DNA of 64,000 nt from the NCBI GenBank assembly GCA_027493525.1, contig JAOSKN010000003.1:372001-436000 (forward strand), written 5' to 3'. The translations under genes were made by a program, and so were the position numbers. Position 1 is the stretch's first letter. Every line of letters starts with the position of its first letter. This stretch comes from Planctomycetota bacterium (GTDB lineage Bacteria; Planctomycetota; SZUA-567; H5-PLA8). Below, in pieces: positions 46,866 to 55,630 of the stretch. The notes below the pieces were generated by a model that made no database searches, was not told the DNA's origin, and saw only the letters and a list, made by a program, of their open reading frames with translations.

Positions 46866-47459
46866 ATGAAGAATCGTGGCTTTACGTTGATCGAACTGAT
46901 GATTGTGGTGGCGATCATCGCCATCATCGCGGCGATCGCGATTCCCAACCTCCTGCGCTCGCGCATGGCGGCCAACGAATCGGCGGCGATCGCGGCCTGT
47001 AAGACGTTCGCCGAGGCGGAAGACATCTACCGCCGCACGGACTACGACAGCGACGGCGTGCTCGAGTACGCGACCTCGATCCGCGGCGCCAACAGCTTGT
47101 ACGAGCTGACGTCCGGGTCGGGCGACCTCACCCTGGTCGATGCGGCGTTCGCGCGCGCGGAAGGCAGCGCTCCGGGCGGAACGGGCACCAACTCGGCGAC
47201 CGCGCCGAAGGCCGGTTACATCTTCAGCGTGCTCACCGGCCAGAGCGCCACCGCTCCTGGCGGCTCCAAGACCTACGTCGTCAACAGCAACATGACGATC
47301 GGTTACGGTCTGAGCGCCATCCCCAGCAGCTACGACAACAGCGGTCGTAACAGCTTCCAGATCAACAATACGGGCACGGTGTACCAGAAGGACAAGGGCC
47401 AGTCCACCGCGCACGAGACGGCCTACGGTCCGGACACCACGTGGGTTGTGTCTGAGTAA
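46866..47459 (+). CDS. Type IV major pilin / type II pseudopilin, first copy
   Basis: This is a 197-residue prepilin. The leader is short (MKNRG) with cleavage before FTLIELMIVVAIIAIIAAIA; Gly at -1 and Glu at +5 follow the prepilin-peptidase rule. The N-terminal helix is followed by a globular domain with repeated Gly/Ser/Thr-rich turns, ending in YGPDTTWVVSE, as in a pilin family found repeatedly in planctomycete-like genomes. The ATG at 46866 has GGAGAAG upstream. Few Cys are present. It is followed by a strong terminator and a close paralogue, so it is likely the main pilin or a secretion pseudopilin. No assembly genes lie in the window. Confidence 0.9.
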   Translation: MKNRGFTLIELMIVVAIIAIIAAIAIPNLLRSRMAANESAAIAACKTFAEAEDIYRRTDYDSDGVLEYATSIRGANSLYELTSGSGDLTLVDAAFARAEGSAPGGTGTNSATAPKAGYIFSVLTGQSATAPGGSKTYVVNSNMTIGYGLSAIPSSYDNSGRNSFQINNTGTVYQKDKGQSTAHETAYGPDTTWVVSE

Positions 47460-47488
47460 GTTTGCCTGAACGCTGTCGGGCAAGGGGA

Positions 47489-47518
47489 AGGGCGGCCATG
47501 GGGCCGCCCTTTCTTTTT
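47489..47518 (+). terminator. Rho-independent terminator after the first pilin gene
   Basis: A 9-bp stem (AGGGCGGCC pairing with GGCCGCCCT, loop ATGG) is followed by TTCTTTTTC. It starts 30 bp after the first pilin gene and would keep the second pilin gene at lower or separate expression. Confidence 0.9.
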
Positions 47519-47574
47519 CGCCTAAGGGTAGAGAGTGCTCGTGTTCAGCATCTGTTACAGAGGCAGGCCAATTT

Positions 47575-48189
47575 ATGACATCGCCAGCGCAGGTTGAAGC
47601 GAAGCGGTCGATCGGCAGCCGGGCATTCACCCTGATCGAGTTGATGATCGTGGTCGCCATCATCGCCATCATCGCGGCCATCGCCATCCCCAACCTGATG
47701 CGTTCCCGCATGAGCGCCAACGAGACCGCCGCTATCGCCGCGTGCAAGGAGTACGCGAACGCGCAAGAGATCTATCATCGTACCGACTGGGACAGCGACG
47801 GGGTGCTGGAATACTCGTCTTCGATGCGCGGGGGCAACAGCCTCTACGAACTCACCTCCGGTTCGGGCGACCTCGTCCTGATCGATATCGCTTTCGCCAG
47901 GGCCGAAGGCAATCCGACCACGGCCACCTCGCCCAAGTCCGGCTACTGTTTCAGCATCCTTACCGGACAGGGTTCCAACGCCCCGGGCGGCTCCAAGACC
48001 TACATCGAAAACAGCAACATGATCGTCGGTTACGGGCTCAGCGCCGTGCCCTACCAGTACGACCAGACCGGGCGCAACACGTTCCAGATCAACAGTTCAG
48101 GCACCGTCTATCAGCAGGACCGCGGCAACAGCAACACGACCCACGTGACCGCCTACGACCCCGACACCACCTGGGTCGTCTCCGAATAG
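47575..48189 (+). CDS. Type IV pilin paralogue, second copy, with Ala at -1
   Basis: This 204-residue prepilin closely matches the first copy over its whole length (FTLIELMIVVAIIAIIAAIA, HRTDWDSDGVLEYSSS, SLYELTSGSGDL, YDPDTTWVVSE). It differs in a longer leader of 17 residues (MTSPAQVEAKRSIGSRA) and in having Ala, not Gly, just before the Phe. Prepilin peptidases strongly prefer Gly at -1, so processing may be slow. It has weak SD-like AGAGG and follows the first pilin's terminator by about 55 bp. It is a minor pilin or an alternative major pilin. Confidence 0.88.
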   Translation: MTSPAQVEAKRSIGSRAFTLIELMIVVAIIAIIAAIAIPNLMRSRMSANETAAIAACKEYANAQEIYHRTDWDSDGVLEYSSSMRGGNSLYELTSGSGDLVLIDIAFARAEGNPTTATSPKSGYCFSILTGQGSNAPGGSKTYIENSNMIVGYGLSAVPYQYDQTGRNTFQINSSGTVYQQDRGNSNTTHVTAYDPDTTWVVSE

Positions 48190-48242
48190 GCGGCCCTGCG
48201 CGGTTGCGCCTCGATCTCCAAGGTATTGCTGAACCGTAACGG

Positions 48243-49304
48243 CTACGCCGCGCCTGGCGCGTCGCGCCGCAATTGCCCGCATGCCGCCGCCACCCCGCGG
48301 CCCTTCGAATACCGGATCGTCGTCGGCACGCCGGCCTGCTCCAGCAGCGCCTTGAAGCGTTCCTGGCGCTCCAGCGGCGGGCGTTCGTAGGGCGTCTCCG
48401 AGACCGGGTTAAAGGGGATCAGGTTCGCCTTGCAGGGGAGATCCTGGAGCAGTCCGCCGAGGTCGCGGGCCTGCGCCTCGCTGTCGTTGACGCCGGCCAG
48501 CAGCACGTACTCGAACGTGACGATGCGCCGGGCCTTGCGGCTGAACTCCCGCACCGCCGGCATCACCTCGCGGATCGGGTAGCGCCGCGAAACCGGGATC
48601 AGCCGCGCGCGCGTTTCCTCGTCGGGGGCGTGCAGGGAGACGGCCAGTTCGAGCTGCAGCTTCTCGTCCGCCAGGCGCAGAATACCCGGCACGATGCCCA
48701 CCGTTGAAATCGTGATCCGCCGCGCGCCGATTCCGCAACCCTTGGGCGGCGGCGCATTCAGCACGCGGATCGCTTTGAGCACCTCGTCGTAGTTGTGCAA
48801 CGGTTCGCCCATGCCCATGAACACGACGTGGCTGGAATGTTCGCCGGAGCGCCCCCACATCTGAAGGTACTGCTCCAGGATCTCGTGCGCCTCCAGATCC
48901 CGCCCGAATCCGCTCAGGCCCGTGGCGCAGAAGACACAGCCCATCGCGCAGCCGACCTGGCTGGAGAGGCAACTCGTCAGGCGCCCCGGCACGTGGATCT
49001 GGACCGACTCCACGCGCGCCCCGTCGCGCGCCTGCCAGAGCCACTTTCGCGCGTCATCGCCGGCTTGTTCGGCCACCTGCGCCAGCTCATAGAGCGGCAT
49101 GTGCTCGGCCAGGCGCTTGCGCAGCGTCTTGGAGAGGTTCGTCACCTGCTCGTAGGAGGCGATGCCCTTGCGGAAGAGGAATTCGCGAAGCTGGGTCGCT
49201 CGAAAGGCCGGCTCGCCCAGTTCCTTGAACAGGGCCGCAGTCTCCTCCTCGCTCTGCGCGCTGGCTGGAGGCCTGGACGACGGGGCCGGTATGCCGATGC
49301 TCAT
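48243..49304 (-). CDS. rlmN: 23S rRNA (adenine(2503)-C(2))-methyltransferase
   Basis: This is a 353-residue radical SAM enzyme that methylates A2503 of 23S rRNA and the matching position in some tRNAs. The cluster motif is CAMGCVFCATGLSGFGRDL (C-x-x-x-C-x-x-C), preceded by TSCLSSQVG. The FMGMGEPLHNYDEV motif follows, and the C-terminal part has VRYSKGRGVAAACGQL with the catalytic Cys. Length and order fit RlmN. It stands alone; the start ATG at 49304 has no strong SD. The N-terminal 20 residues are Pro/Ser-rich and probably disordered. Confidence 0.95.
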   Translation of the reverse strand: MSIGIPAPSSRPPASAQSEEETAALFKELGEPAFRATQLREFLFRKGIASYEQVTNLSKTLRKRLAEHMPLYELAQVAEQAGDDARKWLWQARDGARVESVQIHVPGRLTSCLSSQVGCAMGCVFCATGLSGFGRDLEAHEILEQYLQMWGRSGEHSSHVVFMGMGEPLHNYDEVLKAIRVLNAPPPKGCGIGARRITISTVGIVPGILRLADEKLQLELAVSLHAPDEETRARLIPVSRRYPIREVMPAVREFSRKARRIVTFEYVLLAGVNDSEAQARDLGGLLQDLPCKANLIPFNPVSETPYERPPLERQERFKALLEQAGVPTTIRYSKGRGVAAACGQLRRDAPGAA

Positions 49305-49364
49305 GCGTACAGTCTACGCGCTGGTCCGGGGCGAGTCCAAGCATGGGCCGTCTGCGCGTACAGT

Positions 49365-51206
49365 TCATGGCGCGCGCGGCCCCAGGCGCTCCAGGACCTC
49401 CCGGGCGAATTCACCCAGCCGCGGATCGGAGCGCAGGCGTTCGGCCTCCGCGCGCGCCTTGCCGGCCGCTCCCGAGTTCACCCAGGCTTGCAGCCGGTTG
49501 TGGAGCAGCTCCGGATGCTCGGGCGCCATCTCGAGGCCCCGTTCAAGCAGGACCAGCCCCTCCGCGAGCTGTCCGGCCTCGAGGAGCTTCGCGGAGAGGA
49601 AGCGTAGCGCATAGAGCGTGGCGCCGCGCTCGGAGAGCCGTTCCGGGCGCCCGTCCACGATGCCGCGCAGGATTTTCTTGGCGCGCCCGCGGTCCCCGTA
49701 TTCCCACTCGAGGGTGGCGTGCTCGTTGAGGTAGTGCAGGGGGAAGATCAGGCGTTCGTGGTCGTCGCAGCCTTGGGCCAGGCGGTGGTTTTCGAGCGAA
49801 GTGAGGAGCATCGTGCGCCGGCGCGCGGGGTCTGGCTCGTCGGCGGAGGCATGAAACAGGTAGCTTGCCAGGTAGGCGTGCCCGAAGGCCGAGGCCGGCT
49901 GCCGTTCGATCGCATTCAGGTAGACGCTCGTCTCGTGCCGCCAGGTGAAGCTCTGCGGAATCGCCAACGCCAGCAGCGCGGCGCTCAGGAGCGCGGCGGC
50001 GGGCAGCACGCGCGCGACGCCCGCGCGCGCGAGGAGCAGGCTCAGCGCTTCGGCCAGGAGCATCCCGAATGCCGGCAGAGCCATGTAGAGATAACGGTCC
50101 TGGAGCACGAAGGCCGTCGAAACGAACGGATTGATCAGCGGCGCGACGGAAGCGCAGATCCAGAGCAGGTAGAAGATCTGCCGCGCCCAGGGCACGCCCA
50201 GGCGGCGCAGGCCCCAGGCGGCGGCGGCCGTGCCCGCGGTCCCGGCGACGAGCACCTCCAGGTGCGGCCCGTGCGGCGAGACGTGATAAAAGGTGCTCAA
50301 CTCGACCGGCCAGAGCAGGAGCCCGAAGTAGCGGTAGACCAGTTCCAGGCAGGTCAGCAGCCGCCCGAATGCCCCCTCGCCCGGCGCCGGCAGCGAGACG
50401 TCCTGATTGGCGTTCAGGTGGCTCCACGCGCTTAACAGGCAAGGCGCGGCCAGGACGGCGGCCCGGACGAGGCGGGGCTTCCAGCCGGATTCGCGGCGCA
50501 GGCACACGTCGTACCCGATCAGCACGAACCACCACGAGATGCCGATGACCTTGCTGAGCTGGGAGAGCAGTAACAGCGCCAACACCGCGGCCGTACGCGG
50601 CCACGCCGGCGCCGCGGCCTTGTCCTTCGCGTACACGTACAGCGCGCAAAGCCCGAAGAGGGCCGGCAGGAGGTTGTTCCGTTCGATGATCCAGCAGGTG
50701 CTCTCGCAGACCGTGGGATGGAAAAGAAAGGCCGCGGCGGCGGTCAACGCGAGGCCCGGGCGCTCCAGCAGCCGCCGCGCGAGCAGAAAGACGAGCCACC
50801 CGTTGAGCCCGTGATACAGCCCGCTCATCAGACGGAAGCCCCAGGGCGTGAAATCCGCGGCGGCCGGTGGGCTCGAAAGGCCGCGCCCGAAGAGCGCGTG
50901 GTCGAACGCGAGGGAGAGAAACGAGAGCGGAGCCCAGTGCCCGGATTCAAGACCCGGCCCGGGCGTCTGGCTGAAGGGCAGGCCCAATTGCGCAAAGAAA
51001 TACGAGAAGCCATGAACGATCAGCGGGTTGTCGCGCGTGCCCCAGTTGTCGTCGTAGGCCAGCAACAGGGGCGCGTCGAGAGCGCCGAGGGAGGGCGCCA
51101 TACCGGCAAGCAGGAACAGCAGGAAGACGAGGCCGCGGCGGCGCGCCAGGAGCGCAATGAGCGAGGCGTCGTCCAGGGCGTACACGGCATCCCGGGCCTG
51201 GGGCAT
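49365..51206 (-). CDS. TMTC/GT-C-like membrane protein with C-terminal TPRs
   Basis: This is a 613-residue polytopic membrane protein with about ten hydrophobic segments in the first 400 residues. The first periplasmic loop has LAYDDNWGTRDNPLIVHGFSY, whose acidic DD followed by Asn is the arrangement seen in TMTC and other GT-C glycosyltransferases that use lipid-linked sugars. The last 170 residues are soluble TPR-like helix pairs (LNEHATLEWEYGDRGRAKKIL, LAEGLVLLERGLEMAPEHPELL). It probably glycosylates exported proteins, perhaps by O-mannosylation; the sugar is unproven. It could equally be a membrane scaffold. It lies about 40 bp before a lipoprotein gene on the same strand. Confidence 0.7.
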   Translation of the reverse strand: MPQARDAVYALDDASLIALLARRRGLVFLLFLLAGMAPSLGALDAPLLLAYDDNWGTRDNPLIVHGFSYFFAQLGLPFSQTPGPGLESGHWAPLSFLSLAFDHALFGRGLSSPPAAADFTPWGFRLMSGLYHGLNGWLVFLLARRLLERPGLALTAAAAFLFHPTVCESTCWIIERNNLLPALFGLCALYVYAKDKAAAPAWPRTAAVLALLLLSQLSKVIGISWWFVLIGYDVCLRRESGWKPRLVRAAVLAAPCLLSAWSHLNANQDVSLPAPGEGAFGRLLTCLELVYRYFGLLLWPVELSTFYHVSPHGPHLEVLVAGTAGTAAAAWGLRRLGVPWARQIFYLLWICASVAPLINPFVSTAFVLQDRYLYMALPAFGMLLAEALSLLLARAGVARVLPAAALLSAALLALAIPQSFTWRHETSVYLNAIERQPASAFGHAYLASYLFHASADEPDPARRRTMLLTSLENHRLAQGCDDHERLIFPLHYLNEHATLEWEYGDRGRAKKILRGIVDGRPERLSERGATLYALRFLSAKLLEAGQLAEGLVLLERGLEMAPEHPELLHNRLQAWVNSGAAGKARAEAERLRSDPRLGEFAREVLERLGPRAP

Positions 51207-51244
51207 GCGCCCATGCTACCACGGCGCTGACCCTCGTCCCGCGT

Positions 51245-52915
51245 TCAACGCCTGGCGGGGTCGGGATCGAGCTGCATCAGCGGGGCCAGCGGATAGATGG
51301 TATTGGGATCCAGCCGGTTCAGGACCTCATGGATCAACTGGTGCTCGGTCCGGGCGCGGTCGTAATCGGCGCGTTCGACCTTGCGATTGATGTTCGGGAA
51401 GACCACGTTCTGGTCCGGCCCGGCGTCGGGATGTTCGGGCATCAGCTTCTTGATGAACGGATTGGGGTCCTCGGCTTCAAGGATCTCGCCGGCCTCCCCG
51501 ATCTGAACCAGTTTGCGGCGATATGGGTTCAGCGCGCCTTGTTCGTCGCGGAGACGGAAGGCGTTATCGTAATTCTGTTGCGCGATCTGCATCTTGCGCC
51601 GCAGGCCTTCCAGCACCTTGGACAACGCCTGCACCAGCGCCTGCCGGTCTTTCTCGGCCGCACCCAAGGTCAAGGTCGTGCGCCCGGGCGTGGCTTCCAC
51701 TTTGATGCCTAGCGCGCGGAGGTGCGATTCTCCGAGCGGCAGGTCCGCGGCGATGGCCAGGGATTCGGCGCGCGTGGCAGGAGCGGTGCTCGGGGTTGAA
51801 ACCGTGCGCGGCGTGTCGTTGGGCTCCAGCAGCGCCGCTTCCAGCGCGCTGAGCATGCGCTGGGCCGCCATGGCTTCGCCCAGCGCGCGGGCTTGCCCCT
51901 CGACATCCAGCGCCGGGTATTCCAGGTGTCCCGTGCGCAGGCGCGGAGCGCCGCCTTCTCCGGGCGCGAGGAAGGACCCTGCCGGCTGGGCCGACGCGAA
52001 TAGCACCCCGTTACCGCGCGGCCGGTCGAGCCGCGCGAGCGACATCCGCCCCAGCTTCCGGGGCTCGGAACCCTGGGCATAAGCCGTCACGACGCCATCT
52101 TCGTCGATCTTTACGCGCTCGGTCTCGGGCGCGGCCGGCGCGAGATTGGGCGCCAGCGGCCCTTCGGCCGACGCCAGGTAACCGTCATCGCGCAGGAACA
52201 GACGTCCCCCGCGCACGTAGCCGACCTCGCCTGCCTTGAGCCCCAAAGGAACCTGCTCGCGATCCAGAATGATCGGCAGGAAATACTCCGCACGGCCTCC
52301 GGGCGAAGGCAAGGCGACGTCGAGCGGGTGGCCCGTGTACGCCAGACGCCCGCCCATCCAGGTTTGAGGTTGATCGGGGGGCGCCGCGGAGAGCAGCGCT
52401 CCGGCGCGCCGCGAACCCTCCAGGGCGATCCGCACCGCCTGCGCCGCTTTGAAGCGCTCGGAGAGCGCGTCATGAAGCTGCGCGGAAAAGGCCGGCTTGG
52501 CGCCGGGCTTCAGGGAGCGCTTGAAGGTCCGCACGCCAGCGGCCGCGCCGTTCTGCGGCGCGAAGCCCAGGCTCCCGGCCAATTCACTCAGGCGTTCGAA
52601 GGACGGGTCCGAGGCATCCAGCGAGAGGCTTACTACCAGATCGCCGTCGGTCAGCGCCAACACGCGCGCCGATGCGGGCGTGCCGAGATTCGCGAGCGCC
52701 GACCAAAATCGCGCCCCCGAGGCCAGATCCTCAGGACCGAAAGGCGATCGGCGCAACGGCGAGGCCGGTGTCCCGGCCGCGTCCGAGGCGCCTGGAGTCT
52801 GATTGCTGGTGGCGGGAGACTGCTCGGCATGCTTGCGATCGCACGCGCTGACTAGCAGCGTCAGGGCCAGAATCGCAACCCATCCCCTGCGTGAGTCCAT
52901 AAGCCGTTGTGTCAT
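51245..52915 (-). CDS. Lipoprotein with FlgF/FlgG-like and FlgC-like domains
   Basis: This 556-residue protein has a signal sequence and lipobox (ILALTLLVSAC, Cys25). After an uncharacterised N-terminal 160 residues it reads like a flagellar rod/hook protein. Residues 194-354 contain TGHPLDVALP, YVRGGRLFLRDDGYLASAEG, VKIDEDGVVTAYAQG, LGRMSLARL and RTGHLEYPALDV ... AAQRM, the order and spacing of FlgF/FlgG. Residues 437-534 contain RRKMQIAQQNYDNAF, NPYRRKLVQIGE, EDPNPF, PEHPDAG and VVFPNINRKVE, the signature sequence of FlgC. No flagellar gene is nearby. The start ATG at 52915 (or 52900) lacks a good SD. The role is unknown. Confidence 0.75.
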   Translation of the reverse strand: MTQRLMDSRRGWVAILALTLLVSACDRKHAEQSPATSNQTPGASDAAGTPASPLRRSPFGPEDLASGARFWSALANLGTPASARVLALTDGDLVVSLSLDASDPSFERLSELAGSLGFAPQNGAAAGVRTFKRSLKPGAKPAFSAQLHDALSERFKAAQAVRIALEGSRRAGALLSAAPPDQPQTWMGGRLAYTGHPLDVALPSPGGRAEYFLPIILDREQVPLGLKAGEVGYVRGGRLFLRDDGYLASAEGPLAPNLAPAAPETERVKIDEDGVVTAYAQGSEPRKLGRMSLARLDRPRGNGVLFASAQPAGSFLAPGEGGAPRLRTGHLEYPALDVEGQARALGEAMAAQRMLSALEAALLEPNDTPRTVSTPSTAPATRAESLAIAADLPLGESHLRALGIKVEATPGRTTLTLGAAEKDRQALVQALSKVLEGLRRKMQIAQQNYDNAFRLRDEQGALNPYRRKLVQIGEAGEILEAEDPNPFIKKLMPEHPDAGPDQNVVFPNINRKVERADYDRARTEHQLIHEVLNRLDPNTIYPLAPLMQLDPDPARR

Positions 52916-53054
52916 TGGGGGTTGTGCTGAATGGTTGGCGCTGCACGGAGCAATGCCCATAGCGTTCTTAGCGCATCTTTCCAAATTTGGCAATCTCCAC
53001 TGGTTGGAGAAACCGCCAGAAATCCATATCGAGCGCATTTTTTCCTAAACTCGA

Positions 53055-53087
53055 TTGTCAAATCTGACGACTTAGGATTATATTAAG
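53055..53087 (+). promoter_or_regulatory. Promoter and candidate operator of lexA
   Basis: TTGTCA (53055-53060), 18 bases and TATATT (53079-53084) form a sigma-70-type promoter. An imperfect 17-bp dyad (CTTA ... TAAG, 12 of 17 symmetric) at 53071-53087 overlaps the -10, where a LexA operator would give autoregulation. Neither the E. coli (CTGT-N8-ACAG) nor the Bacillus (GAAC-N4-GTTC) box is present. Confidence 0.5.
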
Positions 53088-53226
53088 ACTTTTAGGTGAT
53101 TGGTCGTACAAAGAAAGAACAGAGTTCAAGGCTTGACGAGGCTTGAGACGTAAAAGAAACCCTAAGTGAAACGCCGTTCAGGGCACATGTGAAGTCTGCA
53201 TCAAGGGCGCCAGGGAGAGGTCGACC

Positions 53227-53829
53227 ATGAACTACACCCCGAAGCAACTTCAGATTCTTCGGTTGATTTACGACTACCAGAACACGCATGGCTACTCGCC
53301 TACCTACGCGGAGTTGGCCAAGGATCTTGGCGTGTCCACGATCACGGTCTTCGAGCACCTGGAAGCCCTTGAGCGCAAGAACGCGATCCGCCGCCGGCGC
53401 CATGAGGCGCGCAGCGTCGAGATCATCGAGCCGAATTTCCTCCGCGAGCAGGCCACCAAGAAGGCGTTGCCGCTGGCCGGGACCATCGCAGCCGGCCGCC
53501 CGCTGGAAGCCGTGGAGTCGGCCGAGGAGGTTCCCATCGGCGAACTCTTTGGCGGCGGGTCCAACATGTTCGTCCTGAAGGTCAAGGGCGACTCGATGGT
53601 GGAAGACCACATCGTCGACGGCGACCTGATTATCGTCGAGGGGCGCGATTCGGCCCAGGACGGCGAGATCGTCGTAGCGCTCCTCGAGGACGGCTCGGCG
53701 ACCCTCAAGCGCATCTTCCGCGAGAACGGGCGCGTCCGCCTGCAACCGTCCAACCAGAGCATGGCGCCAATCTACGCCAATACGGTTCGCATTCGCGGGG
53801 TCTACCGCGGGCTCGTGCGCAAGAACTGA
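53227..53829 (+). CDS. lexA: LexA repressor
   Basis: This 200-residue SOS repressor has an N-terminal winged helix (TPKQLQILRLIYDYQNTHGY, then LAKDLGVSTITVFEHLEALE). The self-cleavage site is Ala89-Gly90 in TIAAGRPLEA, with catalytic Ser123 (KGDSMVEDHI) and Lys161 (ATLKRIF). On activated RecA it cuts itself and releases the damage-response genes. The recognition helix (STITVFEHL) differs from E. coli LexA, which agrees with the lack of a classical box. The gene appears monocistronic; the next gene starts about 135 bp on. Confidence 0.95.
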   Translation: MNYTPKQLQILRLIYDYQNTHGYSPTYAELAKDLGVSTITVFEHLEALERKNAIRRRRHEARSVEIIEPNFLREQATKKALPLAGTIAAGRPLEAVESAEEVPIGELFGGGSNMFVLKVKGDSMVEDHIVDGDLIIVEGRDSAQDGEIVVALLEDGSATLKRIFRENGRVRLQPSNQSMAPIYANTVRIRGVYRGLVRKN

Positions 53830-53900
53830 CGGTCGCCGCAACTCCGCTTCGTAATCTGGACATGAGGCTGCGCTCAAGTGAAGCGGCGGCCTCATGGTCT

Positions 53901-53928
53901 TTTCACGTTTCACGTTTCGCGTTTCAAG
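53901..53928. repeat. 7-bp tandem repeat (4 units)
   Basis: TTTCACG, TTTCACG, TTTCGCG and TTTCAAG run in register between lexA and the UbiD-type gene. The unit is the reverse complement of the heptamer family seen at 34071 and 32787. Confidence 0.8.
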
Positions 53929-53963
53929 CTATACGCTCCTGCTGCGGCCCCTGGAGTGCCCGC

Positions 53964-55427
53964 ATGGCCTTCCGCAACTTGCGCGAATTCCTGCGCGCGA
54001 TCGATGAACGCGGCGAGTTGTTGCGCGTCAAGGAACCCGTCTCGCCGATCCTCGAGATCACCGAGTGGGCCGACCGGACCGTTAAGGCCGGCGGCAAGGC
54101 GTTGCTCTTCGAAAAGGTCGAAGGTTCGCCCATGCCGGTGGCGATCAACCTCTTCGGCACCCCCGCGCGCGCGGCCCTGGCGCTGGGCTGCACGGACTTC
54201 GACGAGATCGCCGCCGAGATCGACGCGCTGCTGCACCAGCGCCCGCCGGAGTCGCTCGTCGAGAAGCTCAAGATGCTCCCGCTCTTGGCGAAGCTCGCCA
54301 ACTTCCCGCCCAAGAAGGTCCGCGGCGGGCCGTGCCAGGAGGTCGTTTACGAGGGCGAGAAGGTCGATCTGGGCATGCTCCCGGCCCTCAAGTGCTGGCC
54401 GCAGGACGGCGGGCGGTATCTCACGCTCACCAACGTCTTCACGCGCGACCCCAAGGGCCTGCCCAACTGCGGGATGTACCGCATCCAGCTCTTCGACCGG
54501 AACACCGCCGCGATGCACTGGCACCTGCATCACGACGGCGCGCGGCACTTTCGCGAGTGGGAAAAGAAGGGCGAGCGCATGCCGGTGGCCGTGGCCATCG
54601 GCGGGGATCCGGCCGTCGTCTACGCCGCCACCGCGCCGCTCCCGCCGGGCATCGACGAGATGATGCTCGCCGGCTTCCTCCGCAAAGCGCCCGTCGAGAT
54701 GACGCCGTGCGTCTCGCAGCCCGACCTGCACGTGCCGGCCGAGGCTGAAATCGTCGTCGAAGGCTATTTGCAGCCGGGCGAACGCCGGCGCGAAGGGCCC
54801 TTTGGCGACCACACGGGCTTTTATTCGCTCGCCGACGACTATCCGGTCTTCCACGTCACCGCGATCACGCACCGTAAGGATCCGATCTATCAGACCATCG
54901 TGGTCGGCGCGCCGCCTATGGAAGACACGTACCTCGGGAAGGCCACTGAGCGGATCTTCCTGCCCTTCCTGAAGCTCACGCTCCCCGAGATCGCCGATTA
55001 CAACCTTCCTGAGTTCGGCGTCTTCCATAACTGCGCCTTTATCGCCATCAAGAAGCAGTACCCGCAGCACGCGCGGAAGGTGATGCACGCGATCTGGGGC
55101 CTGGGCCAGATCATGTTCACGAAGATGATCGTGATCGTGGACGAGCACGTGAACGTGCAGAGCCAGGACGAGGTGCTCTTTCACGTCGGCGCCAACTGCG
55201 ATTTCAGCCGCGACGTGGAGATCGTCAAGGGCCCGACGGATATCCTCGACCACGCCAGCCAGCACTACGGCTGGACGGGGAAGATGGGCATCGACGCGAC
55301 GAAGAAGTGGCCCGACGAAGGCTTCACGCGCGAGTGGCCGGACTTCATCGTGATGGACCCGGCGGTGAAGGCGAAGGTGGCCGAGCAGATGGCGAGGCTG
55401 GGCGCAAAACCTCGGAGTGCGTCCTAA
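53964..55427 (+). CDS. UbiD-family decarboxylase, probably menaquinone biosynthesis
   Basis: This 487-residue enzyme decarboxylates an aromatic acid using prenylated FMN. Typical segments are present: MAFRNLREFLRAIDERGELL at the N-terminus, NCGMYRIQLFDRNTAAMHWH in the cofactor-binding region, EGPFGDHTGFYS with the catalytic Glu, and HGWTGKMGIDATKKW-like C-terminal binding (here HYGWTGKMGIDATKKWPDEG). Length matches MqnP/UbiD long forms. The ATG at 53964 has TGGAG eight bases upstream. A UbiE/MenG-type methyltransferase lies 3.4 kb downstream, which supports a role in quinone synthesis, though no UbiX is seen. Confidence 0.92.
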   Translation: MAFRNLREFLRAIDERGELLRVKEPVSPILEITEWADRTVKAGGKALLFEKVEGSPMPVAINLFGTPARAALALGCTDFDEIAAEIDALLHQRPPESLVEKLKMLPLLAKLANFPPKKVRGGPCQEVVYEGEKVDLGMLPALKCWPQDGGRYLTLTNVFTRDPKGLPNCGMYRIQLFDRNTAAMHWHLHHDGARHFREWEKKGERMPVAVAIGGDPAVVYAATAPLPPGIDEMMLAGFLRKAPVEMTPCVSQPDLHVPAEAEIVVEGYLQPGERRREGPFGDHTGFYSLADDYPVFHVTAITHRKDPIYQTIVVGAPPMEDTYLGKATERIFLPFLKLTLPEIADYNLPEFGVFHNCAFIAIKKQYPQHARKVMHAIWGLGQIMFTKMIVIVDEHVNVQSQDEVLFHVGANCDFSRDVEIVKGPTDILDHASQHYGWTGKMGIDATKKWPDEGFTREWPDFIVMDPAVKAKVAEQMARLGAKPRSAS

Positions 55428-55630
55428 AACGTCTTGCGGCCGTCTTGGGGCGGTGAAAGAGACCGTACCGCGGTCGATATTCGCGCCGATCCAGACCGCC
55501 GGCAACGTTTCAGTCCAAGCCGCCCGCCAAGTCTCTTGGGGAGGAGGAGCGGCCGGGCTTCTATCCAGGCCTTTACGTCTCGTACTTCGCCGCTACAACG
55601 AATGAGGGCATGGGGCGAAGGAGATTCGGC

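Noticed and set aside
54332..54748. Small plus-strand frame inside the UbiD-type gene
   Set aside because: Out-of-frame shadow with Arg/Ala/Gly repeats; no start signal.
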